Below are positions 1-8,754 of a stretch of DNA of 64,000 bases, piece by piece. The stretch lies in the NCBI RefSeq assembly GCF_900116665.1, contig NZ_FPBK01000008.1, positions 1 to 64,000 of the forward strand, given 5' to 3'. Origin of the DNA: Pustulibacterium marinum (GTDB taxonomy: Bacteria; Bacteroidota; Bacteroidia; Flavobacteriales; Flavobacteriaceae). Below the pieces are notes generated by a model. It searched no databases and was not told the origin of the DNA. It saw nothing but the letters and a program-made list of their open reading frames with translations. A program made the position numbers and the translations under genes. Within the stretch, counting starts at the first letter, position 1. Each line of letters opens with the position of its first letter.

Positions 1-118
1 ACGCGTTACGCACCCGTGCGCCGGTCTCAAAATAGCAAGCTATTTCTACCCCTCGACTTGCATGTGTTAGGCCTGCCGCTAGCGTTCATCCTGAGCCAGG
101 ATCAAACTCTTCATCGTT
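1..118 (-). rRNA. 16S ribosomal RNA, 5' end (partial)
   Basis: Read on the minus strand, this stretch begins with the universal 16S start (GATGAAGAGTTTGATCCTGG, the 27F primer region at about 95-114) and continues through GATGAACGCTAGCGGCAGGC and the V1 hairpin to the window edge. Only about the first 118 nucleotides of the gene are present. The mature 5' end is set by alignment with the usual 16S start and may be off by a few bases. The rest of the rRNA operon lies outside the window to the left. Confidence 0.97.
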
Positions 119-278
119 AAATCTTAAATAATTTTTAACTATATGAAGCGCATAAACTCTTTATACTCAAAATGGATTTGCTTAAATCTTTGATTTTAAA
201 TCTCTTTAAAATCGTGCTGTTAACAATATTTTCAATGAACTTGATTTCTTTATCTTTACCTTCTCTCCGAAAGCGGGG
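119..278 (-). other. rRNA operon leader with an A/T-only hairpin
   Basis: Transcribed leader between the proximal rRNA promoter and the 16S 5' end. It contains no ORF. A perfect 9-bp inverted repeat (192-200 with 205-213, loop TCTC) made almost only of A and T could form a stem in the precursor. Leader stems of this sort often take part in rRNA processing, but that role here is inference. Confidence 0.6.
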
Positions 279-312
279 GCAAATATAAGAAGTTTATTTC
301 TTAAACTCCAAA
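279..312 (-). promoter_or_regulatory. rRNA operon promoter P1 (proximal)
   Basis: On the minus strand a TTTG (-33 element, 309-312) is followed after 21 nt by TATATTTGC (-7 element, 279-287) and a G/C-rich discriminator CCCCGCTTT. This fits the Bacteroidota consensus TTTG-N19..21-TAnnTTTG exactly. It lies about 160 nt upstream of the 16S 5' end. Confidence 0.85.
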
Positions 313-423
313 AATTTTTTGAAGTTTTTTTTTGATTTTTTTCAATCCTAAAATGAATTAAAAAAACACAAACCCTTATCCCACCTGTATTTTAAAGAAC
401 TCGCCTTGTTTCTTAAAGCGGGT

Positions 424-455
424 GCAAAAGTAGATGTTATCTCTAAACTAACAAA
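424..455 (-). promoter_or_regulatory. rRNA operon promoter P2 (middle)
   Basis: Minus strand: TTTG (452-455), 19-nt spacer, TACTTTTGC (424-432), then ACCCGCTTT. It has the same architecture and discriminator as P1 and P3. Confidence 0.82.
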
Positions 456-557
456 CTTTTTTGAAGTTTTTTTAGTTTCTTTTTTTTTAAGACCTAAACC
501 CTAAAAAAAACCACAACACCAACTCTTCAATGAACACCTCTTTCTTCCAAAGCGGGT

Positions 558-591
558 GCAAATATAAAACCTTTTTAAACCAATCAGCAAA
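558..591 (-). promoter_or_regulatory. rRNA operon promoter P3 (distal)
   Basis: Minus strand: TTTG (588-591), 21-nt spacer, TATATTTGC (558-566), then ACCCGCTTT. Third copy of the promoter module. The copies are spaced about 145 and 134 bp apart. Confidence 0.82.
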
Positions 592-596
592 CTTTT

Positions 597-628
597 ATTT
601 AGGTTTTTTGAAAAGAAAAAACCTAAAT
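597..628. repeat. 13-bp perfect inverted repeat upstream of P3
   Basis: ATTTAGGTTTTTT (597-609) is the exact reverse complement of 616-628, with a 6-nt loop. It lies between the phosphatase gene and the rRNA promoters, so it may terminate incoming minus-strand transcription. It has no clean U tract, so terminator function is uncertain. A separate 16-bp palindrome, ATTGAATTAATTCAAT, lies at 651-666. Confidence 0.5.
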
Positions 629-699
629 CCTTATATCCAAATAGTTACACATTGAATTAATTCAATTATGTCATTGAATCGGCAATACTAAGTCAATAA

Positions 700-1437
700 T
701 TAATGAAAAAGCGCATTAGATTCCATTGCCTTTTGAAGCTGTTTGTGTGATTTAATCATCAATTTAGATTTAAATGACTTTACATGACGCATATGATGTA
801 TATCAGAACCCGTAAAATCAATCATCTGATTTTTCAGTAATTTATCAGCTGCTTCTGCAACAGACCTTCCATAATACCCAATTCCTGACAACATATTCAT
901 TTGTAATAAACACCCTGCTTCTTTCAACATTTCATATTGACTAAAGTCATTATGATAATATAAGTATCTTTCAGGATGAGCCATAACCGGCTTATACCCC
1001 TTTAATTGAATTGCATACAAAATTTCTCGTAAATTAATTGGAGGATTCATATATGAGAGCTCTACCAATATATATTTATCCTTTAAAGGAATAATATCAT
1101 TTGCTTCTAATGTTTTTTCTAAAAAATTAGAATCTAGAAAATATTCTGAAGACGCTTTCAACTGAACGCTCACGGCAAGATCTTGCTTTGTATTCTTAAG
1201 CAAATCATATGCCTTCAATATTGTTTCAGAAGTATTCTCCCAAACATTTGGCAACGTATGTGGAGTTCCGATAATTTTTGAAAACCCCAACTCCTTCATC
1301 CCGTTTAATAGTTCTTCTGATGTCTCAACACTATCAGAGCCATCATCGATACCAGGAAGAACGTGTGAATGTATATCTATATAACCTGAGGGAATTAATT
1401 CTTTTAGAATAGGCTTCTTTCCAAATGAAAAAAACAT
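700..1437 (-). CDS. CpsB/YwqE-type PHP-family tyrosine phosphatase
   Basis: A 245-residue cytoplasmic protein of the PHP (polymerase and histidinol phosphatase) superfamily. Visible metal-ligand motifs are HSH at residues 23-25, DDGS at 31-34, TPH at 58-60, AHPERY in the second half and a SDIHH motif near the C-terminus. This order is typical of the CpsB/CapC/YwqE phosphatases that dephosphorylate tyrosine kinases controlling capsule or exopolysaccharide export. No polysaccharide genes lie beside it, so the substrate is not shown by context. It starts with ATG, 93 nt downstream of mutB on the same strand. The family call is firm; the specific substrate is not known. Confidence 0.88.
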   Translation of the reverse strand: MFFSFGKKPILKELIPSGYIDIHSHVLPGIDDGSDSVETSEELLNGMKELGFSKIIGTPHTLPNVWENTSETILKAYDLLKNTKQDLAVSVQLKASSEYFLDSNFLEKTLEANDIIPLKDKYILVELSYMNPPINLREILYAIQLKGYKPVMAHPERYLYYHNDFSQYEMLKEAGCLLQMNMLSGIGYYGRSVAEAADKLLKNQMIDFTGSDIHHMRHVKSFKSKLMIKSHKQLQKAMESNALFH

Positions 1438-1530
1438 AGTAATTTAATTTTTAGGAATGCAATGTAGCAAACATTCTACAAATTACTACGCCTCATCCAC
1501 ACTACTTTTATGATTACAGCTAGGTTTTCA

Positions 1531-3654
1531 TTACTCAATTATCATATTGAGTATTTCTATAGCAGCCTCACTAATTTTTGTACCAGGCCCAAAAACACCT
1601 GCAGCACCAGCTTCTATTAGAAATTTATAGTCTTGCTGAGGAATCACACCACCTACAATAACCAAAATATCATCTCTTCCATATTCCCTTAAAGTTTTTA
1701 CAACCTGAGGAACCAAAGTTTTATGACCAGCTGCCAAACTTGACACACCCAAAATATGAACATCATTTTCCACAGCCTGCTTAGCTGCTTCTTCAGGAGT
1801 TTGAAATAATGGACCTATATCTACATCAAAACCAACATCCGCATAACCAGTAGCTACAACTTTTGCCCCACGATCATGACCATCTTGCCCCATTTTAGCT
1901 ATCATTATACGAGGACGTCTTCCCTCCTGCTCAGCAAACTTATCTGTTAGCTCTTTTGCCTTCACAAAGCTTTTATCTTCTTTCATTTCTTTACTATAAA
2001 CACCACTAACCGAATTAATTTTCGCCTTATACCTTCCAAAAACATTTTCCAAGGCATTGCTAATTTCACCAAGTGTTGCTCTTTTTCTAGCAGCATCAAC
2101 TGCCAATGCAAGCAAGTTCTCACTATTACCTTTTGCTGCTTCTGTCAATTTACTTAATGAAGCCTCTACTTCCGAACTATTTCTAGACTCTTTTACCTCT
2201 TTTAATCTAGTCAACTGCTGATGCAACACCTTCTTATTATCTATTTCTAGAATTTGAAGAGGCTCTTCTTTAGACAGTCTATATTTATTAACCCCTACAA
2301 TCACATCCTTTTCACTATCAATTTTAGCCTGTTTTCTAGCAGCCGCTTCTTCTATCCTCAACTTCGGAATCCCAGATTCGATAGCCTTAGTCATTCCTCC
2401 TAATTCCTCTATTTCTTCCATCAAAGCCCAAGTCTTTTTCACAAGCTCCTCCGTAAGCGACTCTACATAGTAACTACCCGCCCAAGGATCTACTGTTCTT
2501 GTAATATTTGTTTCTTTTTGCAAATATAATTGTGTATTTCTAGCTATTCTTGCCGAAAAATCTGTGGGCAATGCTATAGCTTCATCCAAAGCATTTGTAT
2601 GTAAACTTTGAGTCCCTCCAAAAGCTGCCGCTGAAGCCTCTATACAAATCCTAGTCACATTGTTAAATGGATCTTGTTCTGTTAAACTCCAACCACTTGT
2701 TTGACAATGTGTTCTTAAAGCTAATGACTTCGGATTCTTTGGTTTAAATTGATTAACCAACTTAGCCCACAATATTCTCCCGGCTCTCATTTTTGCTATC
2801 TCCATAAAATGATTCATTCCGATAGCCCAAAAGAATGAAAGTCTTGGCGCAAAACTATCTATATCCATTCCGGCTTTTAAGCCCGTTCTTATATACTCTA
2901 GCCCATCTGATAATGTATATGCTAATTCAATATCTGCTGTTGCACCCGCTTCCTGCATATGATATCCAGAAATACTGATACTATTGAACTTCGGCATATT
3001 CTTACTTGTATATTCAAAAATATCTGAAATAATCCTCATGGAAGGAGTAGGAGGATAGATATAAGTATTTCTTACCATAAACTCCTTTAAAATATCATTT
3101 TGGATTGTTCCGGATAGTTGTTCAAGCTTTACTCCTTGTTCTTCAGCTGCTACAATATAAAACGCCATAATTGGCAATACAGCCCCATTCATAGTCATAG
3201 AAACCGACATTTGATCTAACGGAATTTGATCAAATAACACTTTCATATCTTCTACAGAATCAATCGCAACACCCGCCTTACCTACATCTCCCACTACACG
3301 CTCATGATCACTATCGTAACCACGGTGAGTTGCCAAATCAAATGCAACAGACAATCCTTTTTGACCAGCCTCTAAGTTTCTTCTGTAAAAAGCATTACTT
3401 TCTTCCGCAGTAGAAAAACCTGCATATTGACGAATTGTCCAAGGTCTTGTCACATACATTGTACTGTATGGCCCGCGAAGATAGGGTGGTATTCCAGCCG
3501 AAAAATGTAGTTGCTTCTTTTCACTTAGATCATCTTCACTATAAATAGACTTCAACACTATACCTTCCGCTGTAGTATACTGTTTCCCTTTATCTTCTAC
3601 TTGAGTAGACTTAGATCTATTTACTACTAACTCCTGAATATTTTTTCTTTTCAT
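1531..3654 (-). CDS. mutB: Methylmalonyl-CoA mutase large (catalytic) subunit
   Basis: A 707-residue subunit of adenosylcobalamin-dependent methylmalonyl-CoA mutase, which interconverts succinyl-CoA and (R)-methylmalonyl-CoA in propionate metabolism. The N-terminal two thirds form the substrate-binding barrel, with the [18 protein letters not shown] segment typical of the family. The C-terminal B12 domain carries the DxHxxG cobalamin motif DGHDRG at residues 591-596, so His593 should be the lower cobalt ligand. Length matches the family. It starts 9 nt after the mutA stop, so the two are co-transcribed and should form the heterodimer. No epimerase or MeaB-type chaperone gene is adjacent. Confidence 0.97.
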   Translation of the reverse strand: MKRKNIQELVVNRSKSTQVEDKGKQYTTAEGIVLKSIYSEDDLSEKKQLHFSAGIPPYLRGPYSTMYVTRPWTIRQYAGFSTAEESNAFYRRNLEAGQKGLSVAFDLATHRGYDSDHERVVGDVGKAGVAIDSVEDMKVLFDQIPLDQMSVSMTMNGAVLPIMAFYIVAAEEQGVKLEQLSGTIQNDILKEFMVRNTYIYPPTPSMRIISDIFEYTSKNMPKFNSISISGYHMQEAGATADIELAYTLSDGLEYIRTGLKAGMDIDSFAPRLSFFWAIGMNHFMEIAKMRAGRILWAKLVNQFKPKNPKSLALRTHCQTSGWSLTEQDPFNNVTRICIEASAAAFGGTQSLHTNALDEAIALPTDFSARIARNTQLYLQKETNITRTVDPWAGSYYVESLTEELVKKTWALMEEIEELGGMTKAIESGIPKLRIEEAAARKQAKIDSEKDVIVGVNKYRLSKEEPLQILEIDNKKVLHQQLTRLKEVKESRNSSEVEASLSKLTEAAKGNSENLLALAVDAARKRATLGEISNALENVFGRYKAKINSVSGVYSKEMKEDKSFVKAKELTDKFAEQEGRRPRIMIAKMGQDGHDRGAKVVATGYADVGFDVDIGPLFQTPEEAAKQAVENDVHILGVSSLAAGHKTLVPQVVKTLREYGRDDILVIVGGVIPQQDYKFLIEAGAAGVFGPGTKISEAAIEILNMIIE

Positions 3655-3663
3655 CCTAAATTT

Positions 3664-5043
3664 TTAAGATTCTGAAAATAATCGTTGCTTCTCCCATTTC
3701 TCTGATAAACGTCTTACCAGAATAGGCTCTATAAGCGTTTTGCGTACATTCTTCTTTGGAAAGATTGCTTGGCGTATTTCATTCTTCATCCTATCCTCTT
3801 TGTTTGGAAATACATTTGTTCCCACAGCATAAATTTTGCCTTCATCAAACATCGCCTGTTCTTTTAAAGCACTCTCTTTGATTTTCTTTTGTATTGTATG
3901 GTTTTTTAGCTGCACTAAAAAGCCTCCTCCATTCTCAATTGATTTGAATAATTCCAAAGCTTTTTCAGCAAGTTGACCTGTTAAAGATGATATATAATAA
4001 GACCCTTCAGCCGGATTTTTAACTTTATCAAAGTAACTCTCCTCCTTCAATATGAAAAGTTGATTCCTGGCTATTCTATCTCCAAAATCATTTCTTTCAT
4101 GAAACACAACATCATAAGACCTATTTTCTATTACATCTGCACCTCCTAAAATAGCACTCATACATTCCGTTGTAGTTCTCAACATGTTTACATTATAATC
4201 ATACAATGTTTTATTTCTCAATGATGGGATTGCCTCCACAGTAAAAGAAACTTTTAAATCACTGTAAGCACTTATTAATGTATCCATCAAAGACCGTAAA
4301 GCACGTGTTTTAGCAATTTCAAAAAAGTAATTTCCAGCATAAGCTACATTAAATATTAAATGTAGTTTTCTTGAAATATTTTGTGATGAAAAATGATTTA
4401 AATACTCGTTGCAATGAGCTAGCGCGTATGCTATTTGCTGAATCATATTGGCTCCTGAATTTTGATATAGTCCAACATCAATTCCAATGGAAATATTCCC
4501 ACCGGAATTTAGCAAACTATCTAATGATTTATGATCATCTGAAAGTGAAGAATACCAATTTCCTGTAGTAGCTAGATTTCCTATAATATCTACACAAATA
4601 CTATGGTTGATTTTACTATTCTTTAAATATTCTTGAAGCGCTAGCAAAAACTCTACATCTAGAAACTTGACATCAATAACCAAACTAACATTCGAGAGAT
4701 CGACTCCAGAGAACAACAGTTCAAAATCAACATCGCTCTTTAATACCAGCTTAATTCTTGCTATTTCTAATGCTACCAAAGAGAGTAATTTCTTTTTTGC
4801 ATCAACTATATTTTCAACTATAACGGACTCTTGAATTTGCCATTCCTTCACCAACGGAACATGAATACCGTTTTGCAAATCCTCTATCGTATAAAACGGT
4901 TTCACATCAATCCCTTCCAAAGAATGCCAAACTAGAGTATCATTAAAATCTTTTCCTTTAAGATCAAACTGAATTTTCTGTTTCCATTGTTTAGCTGAAA
5001 CTTCAGGAAATTCATCAAATAAATTATTTTTTGTGAAGCTCAT
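3664..5043 (-). CDS. mutA: Methylmalonyl-CoA mutase small subunit
   Basis: A 459-residue paralogue of the large subunit. It keeps the barrel fold, with segments such as WHSLEGIDVKPFYT near the N-terminus and NPAEGSYYISSLT near residue 345, but has no DxHxxG cobalamin motif and no C-terminal B12 domain. This is the expected state of the non-catalytic small subunit in flavobacteria. It is the first gene of the mutA-mutB pair and starts with ATG. Its position directly before mutB supports the heterodimer assignment. Confidence 0.92.
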   Translation of the reverse strand: MSFTKNNLFDEFPEVSAKQWKQKIQFDLKGKDFNDTLVWHSLEGIDVKPFYTIEDLQNGIHVPLVKEWQIQESVIVENIVDAKKKLLSLVALEIARIKLVLKSDVDFELLFSGVDLSNVSLVIDVKFLDVEFLLALQEYLKNSKINHSICVDIIGNLATTGNWYSSLSDDHKSLDSLLNSGGNISIGIDVGLYQNSGANMIQQIAYALAHCNEYLNHFSSQNISRKLHLIFNVAYAGNYFFEIAKTRALRSLMDTLISAYSDLKVSFTVEAIPSLRNKTLYDYNVNMLRTTTECMSAILGGADVIENRSYDVVFHERNDFGDRIARNQLFILKEESYFDKVKNPAEGSYYISSLTGQLAEKALELFKSIENGGGFLVQLKNHTIQKKIKESALKEQAMFDEGKIYAVGTNVFPNKEDRMKNEIRQAIFPKKNVRKTLIEPILVRRLSEKWEKQRLFSES

Positions 5044-5059
5044 AGCAATTGCTTTTTAT

Positions 5060-5094
5060 CAAATGTACTAAAAACCTATAGCAAATCTATCAAA
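5060..5094 (-). promoter_or_regulatory. Candidate mutAB promoter
   Basis: Minus strand: TACATTTG (5060-5067) fits the -7 consensus and lies 16 nt before the mutA start. A TTTG at 5091-5094 sits 23 nt upstream of it, slightly longer than the usual 19-21. A second -7-like TAGATTTGC (5081-5089) has no matching -33 element. The assignment is weak. Confidence 0.3.
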
Positions 5095-5157
5095 TACACA
5101 TCACATTACCAGAAAAACAAGCGAATAACTAAAACGTTGTATTGAATTGCCTGTAAA

Positions 5158-5187
5158 TTAAAAAAGCATCCTTAGTAAGGATGCTTT
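5158..5187 (-). terminator. Intrinsic terminator after the DUF2059 gene
   Basis: An 11-bp stem, AAAGCATCCTT (5163-5173) with its complement at 5177-5187, has a 3-nt loop and on the minus strand is followed by TTTTTAATTT. It lies about 25 nt downstream of the DUF2059 stop. Confidence 0.85.
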
Positions 5188-5210
5188 CTACACTGTTATG
5201 AAAACTTAAT

Positions 5211-5642
5211 TTAGTTTTGTAATTTTTGTTGAAGCTTCTGAACAAGCTGCATACCCCATTGCTGCCCAACCTGCATAGATTCTGAAGTAATTGCAGGAGT
5301 TGCTTCTGCATACTTTTTACCTATTGGTGTTTGGTAAAATTTTATCAATGCTTTTAAATCATCTTCCGTCAACTGCTTTTTATAAACAGGAACTAACATT
5401 TGTACTAAATCATCGATTGAAGTACTTTTCATTTCATTTATAAACTCATCCACTGCTTCAGAATTTGAAGGACTTTGAGCTTTGTACATTTGAGCTACTT
5501 GATCTAGAACTGCAACATACGACTCTTTACTTCCATTTAAATCAAAAAGTGTTTTTAAAGTTTTAGCATAGGAATCTTCCTGTGCATGGGAAATCGAAAC
5601 AACACCAACAAAAAGCATGATAGTTAAAAATAATTTTCTCAT
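5211..5642 (-). CDS. Secreted DUF2059 domain protein
   Basis: A 143-residue protein with an N-terminal signal peptide (about residues 1-21, ending SHAQ), so it is periplasmic or envelope associated. The body resembles DUF2059: short helical repeats and the segment ALIKFYQTPIGKKYAEATP at about 90-110, a hallmark of this domain. The biochemical function of the family is unknown. It follows a beta-barrel protein gene by only 15 nt on the same strand and is closed by a strong terminator, so the two form a small envelope operon. Confidence 0.78.
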   Translation of the reverse strand: MRKLFLTIMLFVGVVSISHAQEDSYAKTLKTLFDLNGSKESYVAVLDQVAQMYKAQSPSNSEAVDEFINEMKSTSIDDLVQMLVPVYKKQLTEDDLKALIKFYQTPIGKKYAEATPAITSESMQVGQQWGMQLVQKLQQKLQN

Positions 5643-5657
5643 AATTAAAATGTTTAT

Positions 5658-6293
5658 TTATAAAATTCCATATGACAATCCTAATTGCCATACCGATGTT
5701 CTAACTTCATCTCTTAGAAGCAAACCGTAGCTATATCTTGCTCCAATTTTCAGCCTGTTGGTAAGATAAAAACCAACATCAAAATTTAAATTTACTGAAA
5801 TTCTATCTTCCGGATCATCACTGTAATTAAATAATTCTTCCATTGATTCATCATCTAACTCTATTGATATACCTTCAGCCGATGCAGTAATATTTCTAGC
5901 TAGCGAATATCCAACTTGTGGACCTACAGCAAAATCAAATTTCATTAAGTTTAAACGAAACATTAATGGAAGTAAAAGCAAATCTTCTTTACCATCTGCC
6001 TCCACATCCATTGAAAACATTCCACCAATTAAATCACTAGTATTTCCATTAGCTTTTACGGTTTGTCTAGCATAGAGCAATTCTGGAGCAAAAGTAACTT
6101 TTGGCGCTATAGGCACACTTACAAAAACTCCTAAATAATATCCTAGTCCCGCATCATACTCTGCAAATACATCTTCGTCTCCTACATATTCATAATACGC
6201 ATAATTTCCACCACCTAAAATACCGACATCAAAACCATCTTGAGCATGAACAGCCGTTGAACAAATCAATACTAATAAAAATAATTTTTTCAT
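5658..6293 (-). CDS. Small outer-membrane beta-barrel protein (PorT-like)
   Basis: A 211-residue protein with a signal peptide (residues 1-18, ending VHAQ) followed by alternating hydrophobic and polar strands. It has GILGGGNYAYYEY near the start and a C-terminal strand ending LGLSYGIL, as expected of an eight-stranded outer-membrane barrel of the PorT/OmpA-barrel type common in Bacteroidota. An acidic segment around residues 130-160 may be an extracellular loop. Function beyond an outer-membrane location cannot be read from the sequence. It is the first gene of the pair with the DUF2059 gene. Confidence 0.72.
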   Translation of the reverse strand: MKKLFLLVLICSTAVHAQDGFDVGILGGGNYAYYEYVGDEDVFAEYDAGLGYYLGVFVSVPIAPKVTFAPELLYARQTVKANGNTSDLIGGMFSMDVEADGKEDLLLLPLMFRLNLMKFDFAVGPQVGYSLARNITASAEGISIELDDESMEELFNYSDDPEDRISVNLNFDVGFYLTNRLKIGARYSYGLLLRDEVRTSVWQLGLSYGIL

Positions 6294-6388
6294 AGTTGTA
6301 AGAAGTTGATTTATGGTAAAGATAGTTCAAAGCAATCCCCCATTAAAACAGAGGCTTCTTTTTTGGATAAAACCTAATAATTACAAAC

Positions 6389-6416
6389 AAAAAAGGGATG
6401 TTTATTAAAACACCCC
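6389..6416 (-). terminator. Intrinsic terminator after the PorP/SprF-family gene
   Basis: A 9-bp stem (6395-6403 with 6408-6416, one G-U pair) has a 4-nt loop and on the minus strand is followed by TTTTTT. It lies 25 nt downstream of the PorP-family stop codon. Confidence 0.8.
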
Positions 6417-6440
6417 TCTTAAAATATTATTATATTCAAT

Positions 6441-7439
6441 TTATTTTGCAAATGGACAATTACAGTGATAAGGCTCCTCTTCTTTACCTATATCAAAACC
6501 TAACGTAATTTGATGATATCCTCCATTTTGAAATTTAATATCTCCAAATTGATAAGAATACGTATATGCAAATAAGAAGTTATTATAATTAAAACCTACG
6601 ATTGGAGAAAGCAACTGTAATTTTTGCTCATTTACAGACTGACCTAAAATGTATTCAGCACCATCTAAGCTAGTTCTATATGACAAACCTCCCCAAACAT
6701 TACCAAAATCATCTATACTTCTATAAGCCTTTGCATTGATATCTATAGTTGATTCCTTTGTGTATTGTACATATTGAAATAATGTAGACGGCTCAAACGT
6801 CCATTCTCCGTTTCCAAAAGTATATCCAGTAGAAAATAATATTCTTCTTCTATTCCCTGGTTCTACATCTGAATAAACCCCTCTTCTTACCTTTGTCAAA
6901 TTCATAACAGCACCATGAATATAAAAATCTCCAACCATGTAAGACACACCTAAATCAATATTCATATAAGAAGCGGTTTGATCTGACCCGTAGATATTAG
7001 GATCTGGAACACCATTGTAATCAAAGAATTCTGATTCATCCAAGCTTCCCTGTAGAAAAACTCCACTAATACCAAAAGATAACTGATTTAAAAATCTAGA
7101 TCTTTGATCTAAACTAATATGGTGGGCATAGGTTAACTTTAAACCTGTTTGAGCATGATATCCATTTTTATCATTCAAAATGACAGCTCCCAAACCAGAC
7201 CTTTCGCCTAAACGTGTATTCACACTTAAAGTTTGTAACGACGGGGCATCTTCTATTCCAAACCATTGTTGTCTGGCCGTTAATCTTACCTCTGTACCAG
7301 AAAAAGCACCAGCCATAGAAGGGTGTACTAGATAGTAGTTATCCGATAAATAATCTAAATAAACTGGTAAACCTTCTTGAGCATACATGTATCCTGAAAA
7401 AACAGTAAATAGAAGAAAAAAGTATTTTTTTAAATTCAT
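6441..7439 (-). CDS. Type IX secretion PorP/SprF family outer-membrane protein
   Basis: A 332-residue protein with a signal peptide (about residues 1-21, ending MYAQ). The mature start LPVYLDYLSDNYYLVHPSMAG matches the conserved N-terminus of the PorP/SprF family (outer-membrane partners of type IX secretion and gliding adhesins). The rest is a beta-barrel pattern with repeated LGERSGLGAVI and LGVSYMVGDFYIHGAV strands. Such proteins are usually encoded beside a large secreted adhesin and help to secrete or attach it; none is adjacent here, so the partner is unknown. It is a single-gene unit with its own terminator. Confidence 0.88.
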   Translation of the reverse strand: MNLKKYFFLLFTVFSGYMYAQEGLPVYLDYLSDNYYLVHPSMAGAFSGTEVRLTARQQWFGIEDAPSLQTLSVNTRLGERSGLGAVILNDKNGYHAQTGLKLTYAHHISLDQRSRFLNQLSFGISGVFLQGSLDESEFFDYNGVPDPNIYGSDQTASYMNIDLGVSYMVGDFYIHGAVMNLTKVRRGVYSDVEPGNRRRILFSTGYTFGNGEWTFEPSTLFQYVQYTKESTIDINAKAYRSIDDFGNVWGGLSYRTSLDGAEYILGQSVNEQKLQLLSPIVGFNYNNFLFAYTYSYQFGDIKFQNGGYHQITLGFDIGKEEEPYHCNCPFAK

Positions 7440-7777
7440 GGTTATTTGTTGTCGTTTTTTAGTAAGTCTTTCAGCTTAGCTGTAATCTTAATTAGCGGCT
7501 CTTTTTTTTCAGATTTTATTTTCTAAACGTTTGTTTGTATCAATTTATTACAAAACTTAAATGATTCGTTAACAGAACATCAAAAATGTAAGTAATCAAA
7601 CAACTTTTAGTAAATACTTCATTAAAAAATATTCAAAGCAGCAAATTACTGAAATCCTAATCAATTTTCATAACAATTTCTTAAATTAAATCAAAAATTA
7701 TCAATCCATAAATTAATATCTCTATGAAAAATTAAAACAGTTTTGTTTTCCGTATTTTTGTGAAAAATATACAAATT
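7440..7777. other. Divergent intergenic region
   Basis: About 340 bp, very A/T rich, between the divergent PorP-family and Nfu genes. No ORF with plausible codon content and no RNA fold is evident. The only promoter-like element is the -7 box at 7753-7760. I could not find a convincing promoter for the PorP-family gene. Confidence 0.5.
7753..7760 (+). promoter_or_regulatory. -7 promoter element before the Nfu gene
   Basis: TATTTTTG matches the TAnnTTTG consensus and lies 17 nt before the ATG at 7778. No good -33 element sits at the right distance. Its position argues that the GTG at 7760 is not the start codon, because transcription would begin downstream of it. Confidence 0.45.
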
Positions 7778-8674
7778 ATGACCCAATATAAAATAAGTAT
7801 TCAGGAAACCAACAATCCTGCTATCATAAAATTCACAGCCAATGAGTTTGTATCTAAAAATTCATTTGAATACAAAAATATTGATGAAGCTGCAGATTCA
7901 CCTTTGGCGCAGCAATTGTTTTATCTTCCTTTTGTAAAAACAGTCTATATCTCTGGAAATTTTATAGCTATTGAACGCTACAATATTGTAGAATGGAAAG
8001 ATGTTTCTGAAGAAGTAGGTGAACAGATTGAAAATTATTTAAATAGTGGCAAGCCTGTTGTAAACAAAGATGAAGAAAAAAAACAAGTTCCAGCAACGGT
8101 GTATGCAGAAAGCACACCTAACCCAGCTGTTATGAAATTCGTTTCCAACAAAAAGCTGGTAACTACTATTTGGGAATTTAAGAATATAGATGAAGCATCT
8201 CATTCTCCTTTGGCTAAATCTCTTTTCCACTTTCCTTTTGTAAAGGAAGTTTTCTTGGATGAAAACTATGTTTCTATTACCAAATATGACATGGCTGATT
8301 GGGGAGATGTAACAATGGAGTTACGCGAATTCATTAGAACCTATATTGCAGACGATAAAGAAATAGTTAATGAAAATGCTCCAAAGAAAAAAGAAAATGA
8401 AGCAATAAGTGAAGAACATTTTGAAAATTTAGATACTACTTCACAACAGATCATCAATATTATTGAGGAGTATATTAAACCTGCTGTAGCCAGTGATGGT
8501 GGTAATATTCTATTCAAAAAATATGAAAAAGAAGATAATAGAGTTTCCGTAGTGCTTCAAGGTGCTTGTAGCGGTTGCCCTTCTTCCACTTTTACGCTAA
8601 AGAACGGAATTGAGAACATGTTAAGAGAAATGCTTCACAACCCTGAAATTAAGGTGGAAGCCATTAACGGATAA
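7778..8674 (+). CDS. Nfu/NifU-type Fe-S scaffold with tandem N-terminal domains
   Basis: A 298-residue cytoplasmic protein. Residues about 1-85 and 103-185 are two copies of the Nfu N-terminal domain; both contain an NPA(I/V)xKF motif, a DEAxxSPLAxxLFxxPFVKxV segment and end in a DW/EW-xDV helix. The C-terminal part is the NifU domain that binds an Fe-S cluster, with the CxxC motif CSGC at residues 264-267. The family carries Fe-S clusters to client proteins, and the Fe-S rich respiratory complex in this window is one plausible client. ATG at 7778 was chosen over an in-frame GTG at 7760, which overlaps the -7 element. The duplicated N-terminal domain is the unusual feature. Confidence 0.9.
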   Translation: MTQYKISIQETNNPAIIKFTANEFVSKNSFEYKNIDEAADSPLAQQLFYLPFVKTVYISGNFIAIERYNIVEWKDVSEEVGEQIENYLNSGKPVVNKDEEKKQVPATVYAESTPNPAVMKFVSNKKLVTTIWEFKNIDEASHSPLAKSLFHFPFVKEVFLDENYVSITKYDMADWGDVTMELREFIRTYIADDKEIVNENAPKKKENEAISEEHFENLDTTSQQIINIIEEYIKPAVASDGGNILFKKYEKEDNRVSVVLQGACSGCPSSTFTLKNGIENMLREMLHNPEIKVEAING

Positions 8675-8698
8675 ATCATAATTCAAAACTAATAAATT

Positions 8699-8735
8699 AA
8701 AAAAGGAGTGTTGATAAAATCAACACTCCTTTTTT
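8699..8735. terminator. Bidirectional terminator between convergent genes
   Basis: A near-perfect 15-bp stem (about 8699-8714 with 8720-8735) has a 5-nt loop, with A tracts on one side and T tracts on the other. It lies between the Nfu gene (plus) and the phosphate transporter (minus) and can stop both. Confidence 0.9.
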
Positions 8736-8754
8736 ATTACATACTATTTTTTTC

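Noticed and set aside
5044-5130. Cobalamin riboswitch before the B12-dependent mutase genes
   Set aside because: The leader is far too short and has no B12-box-like sequence.
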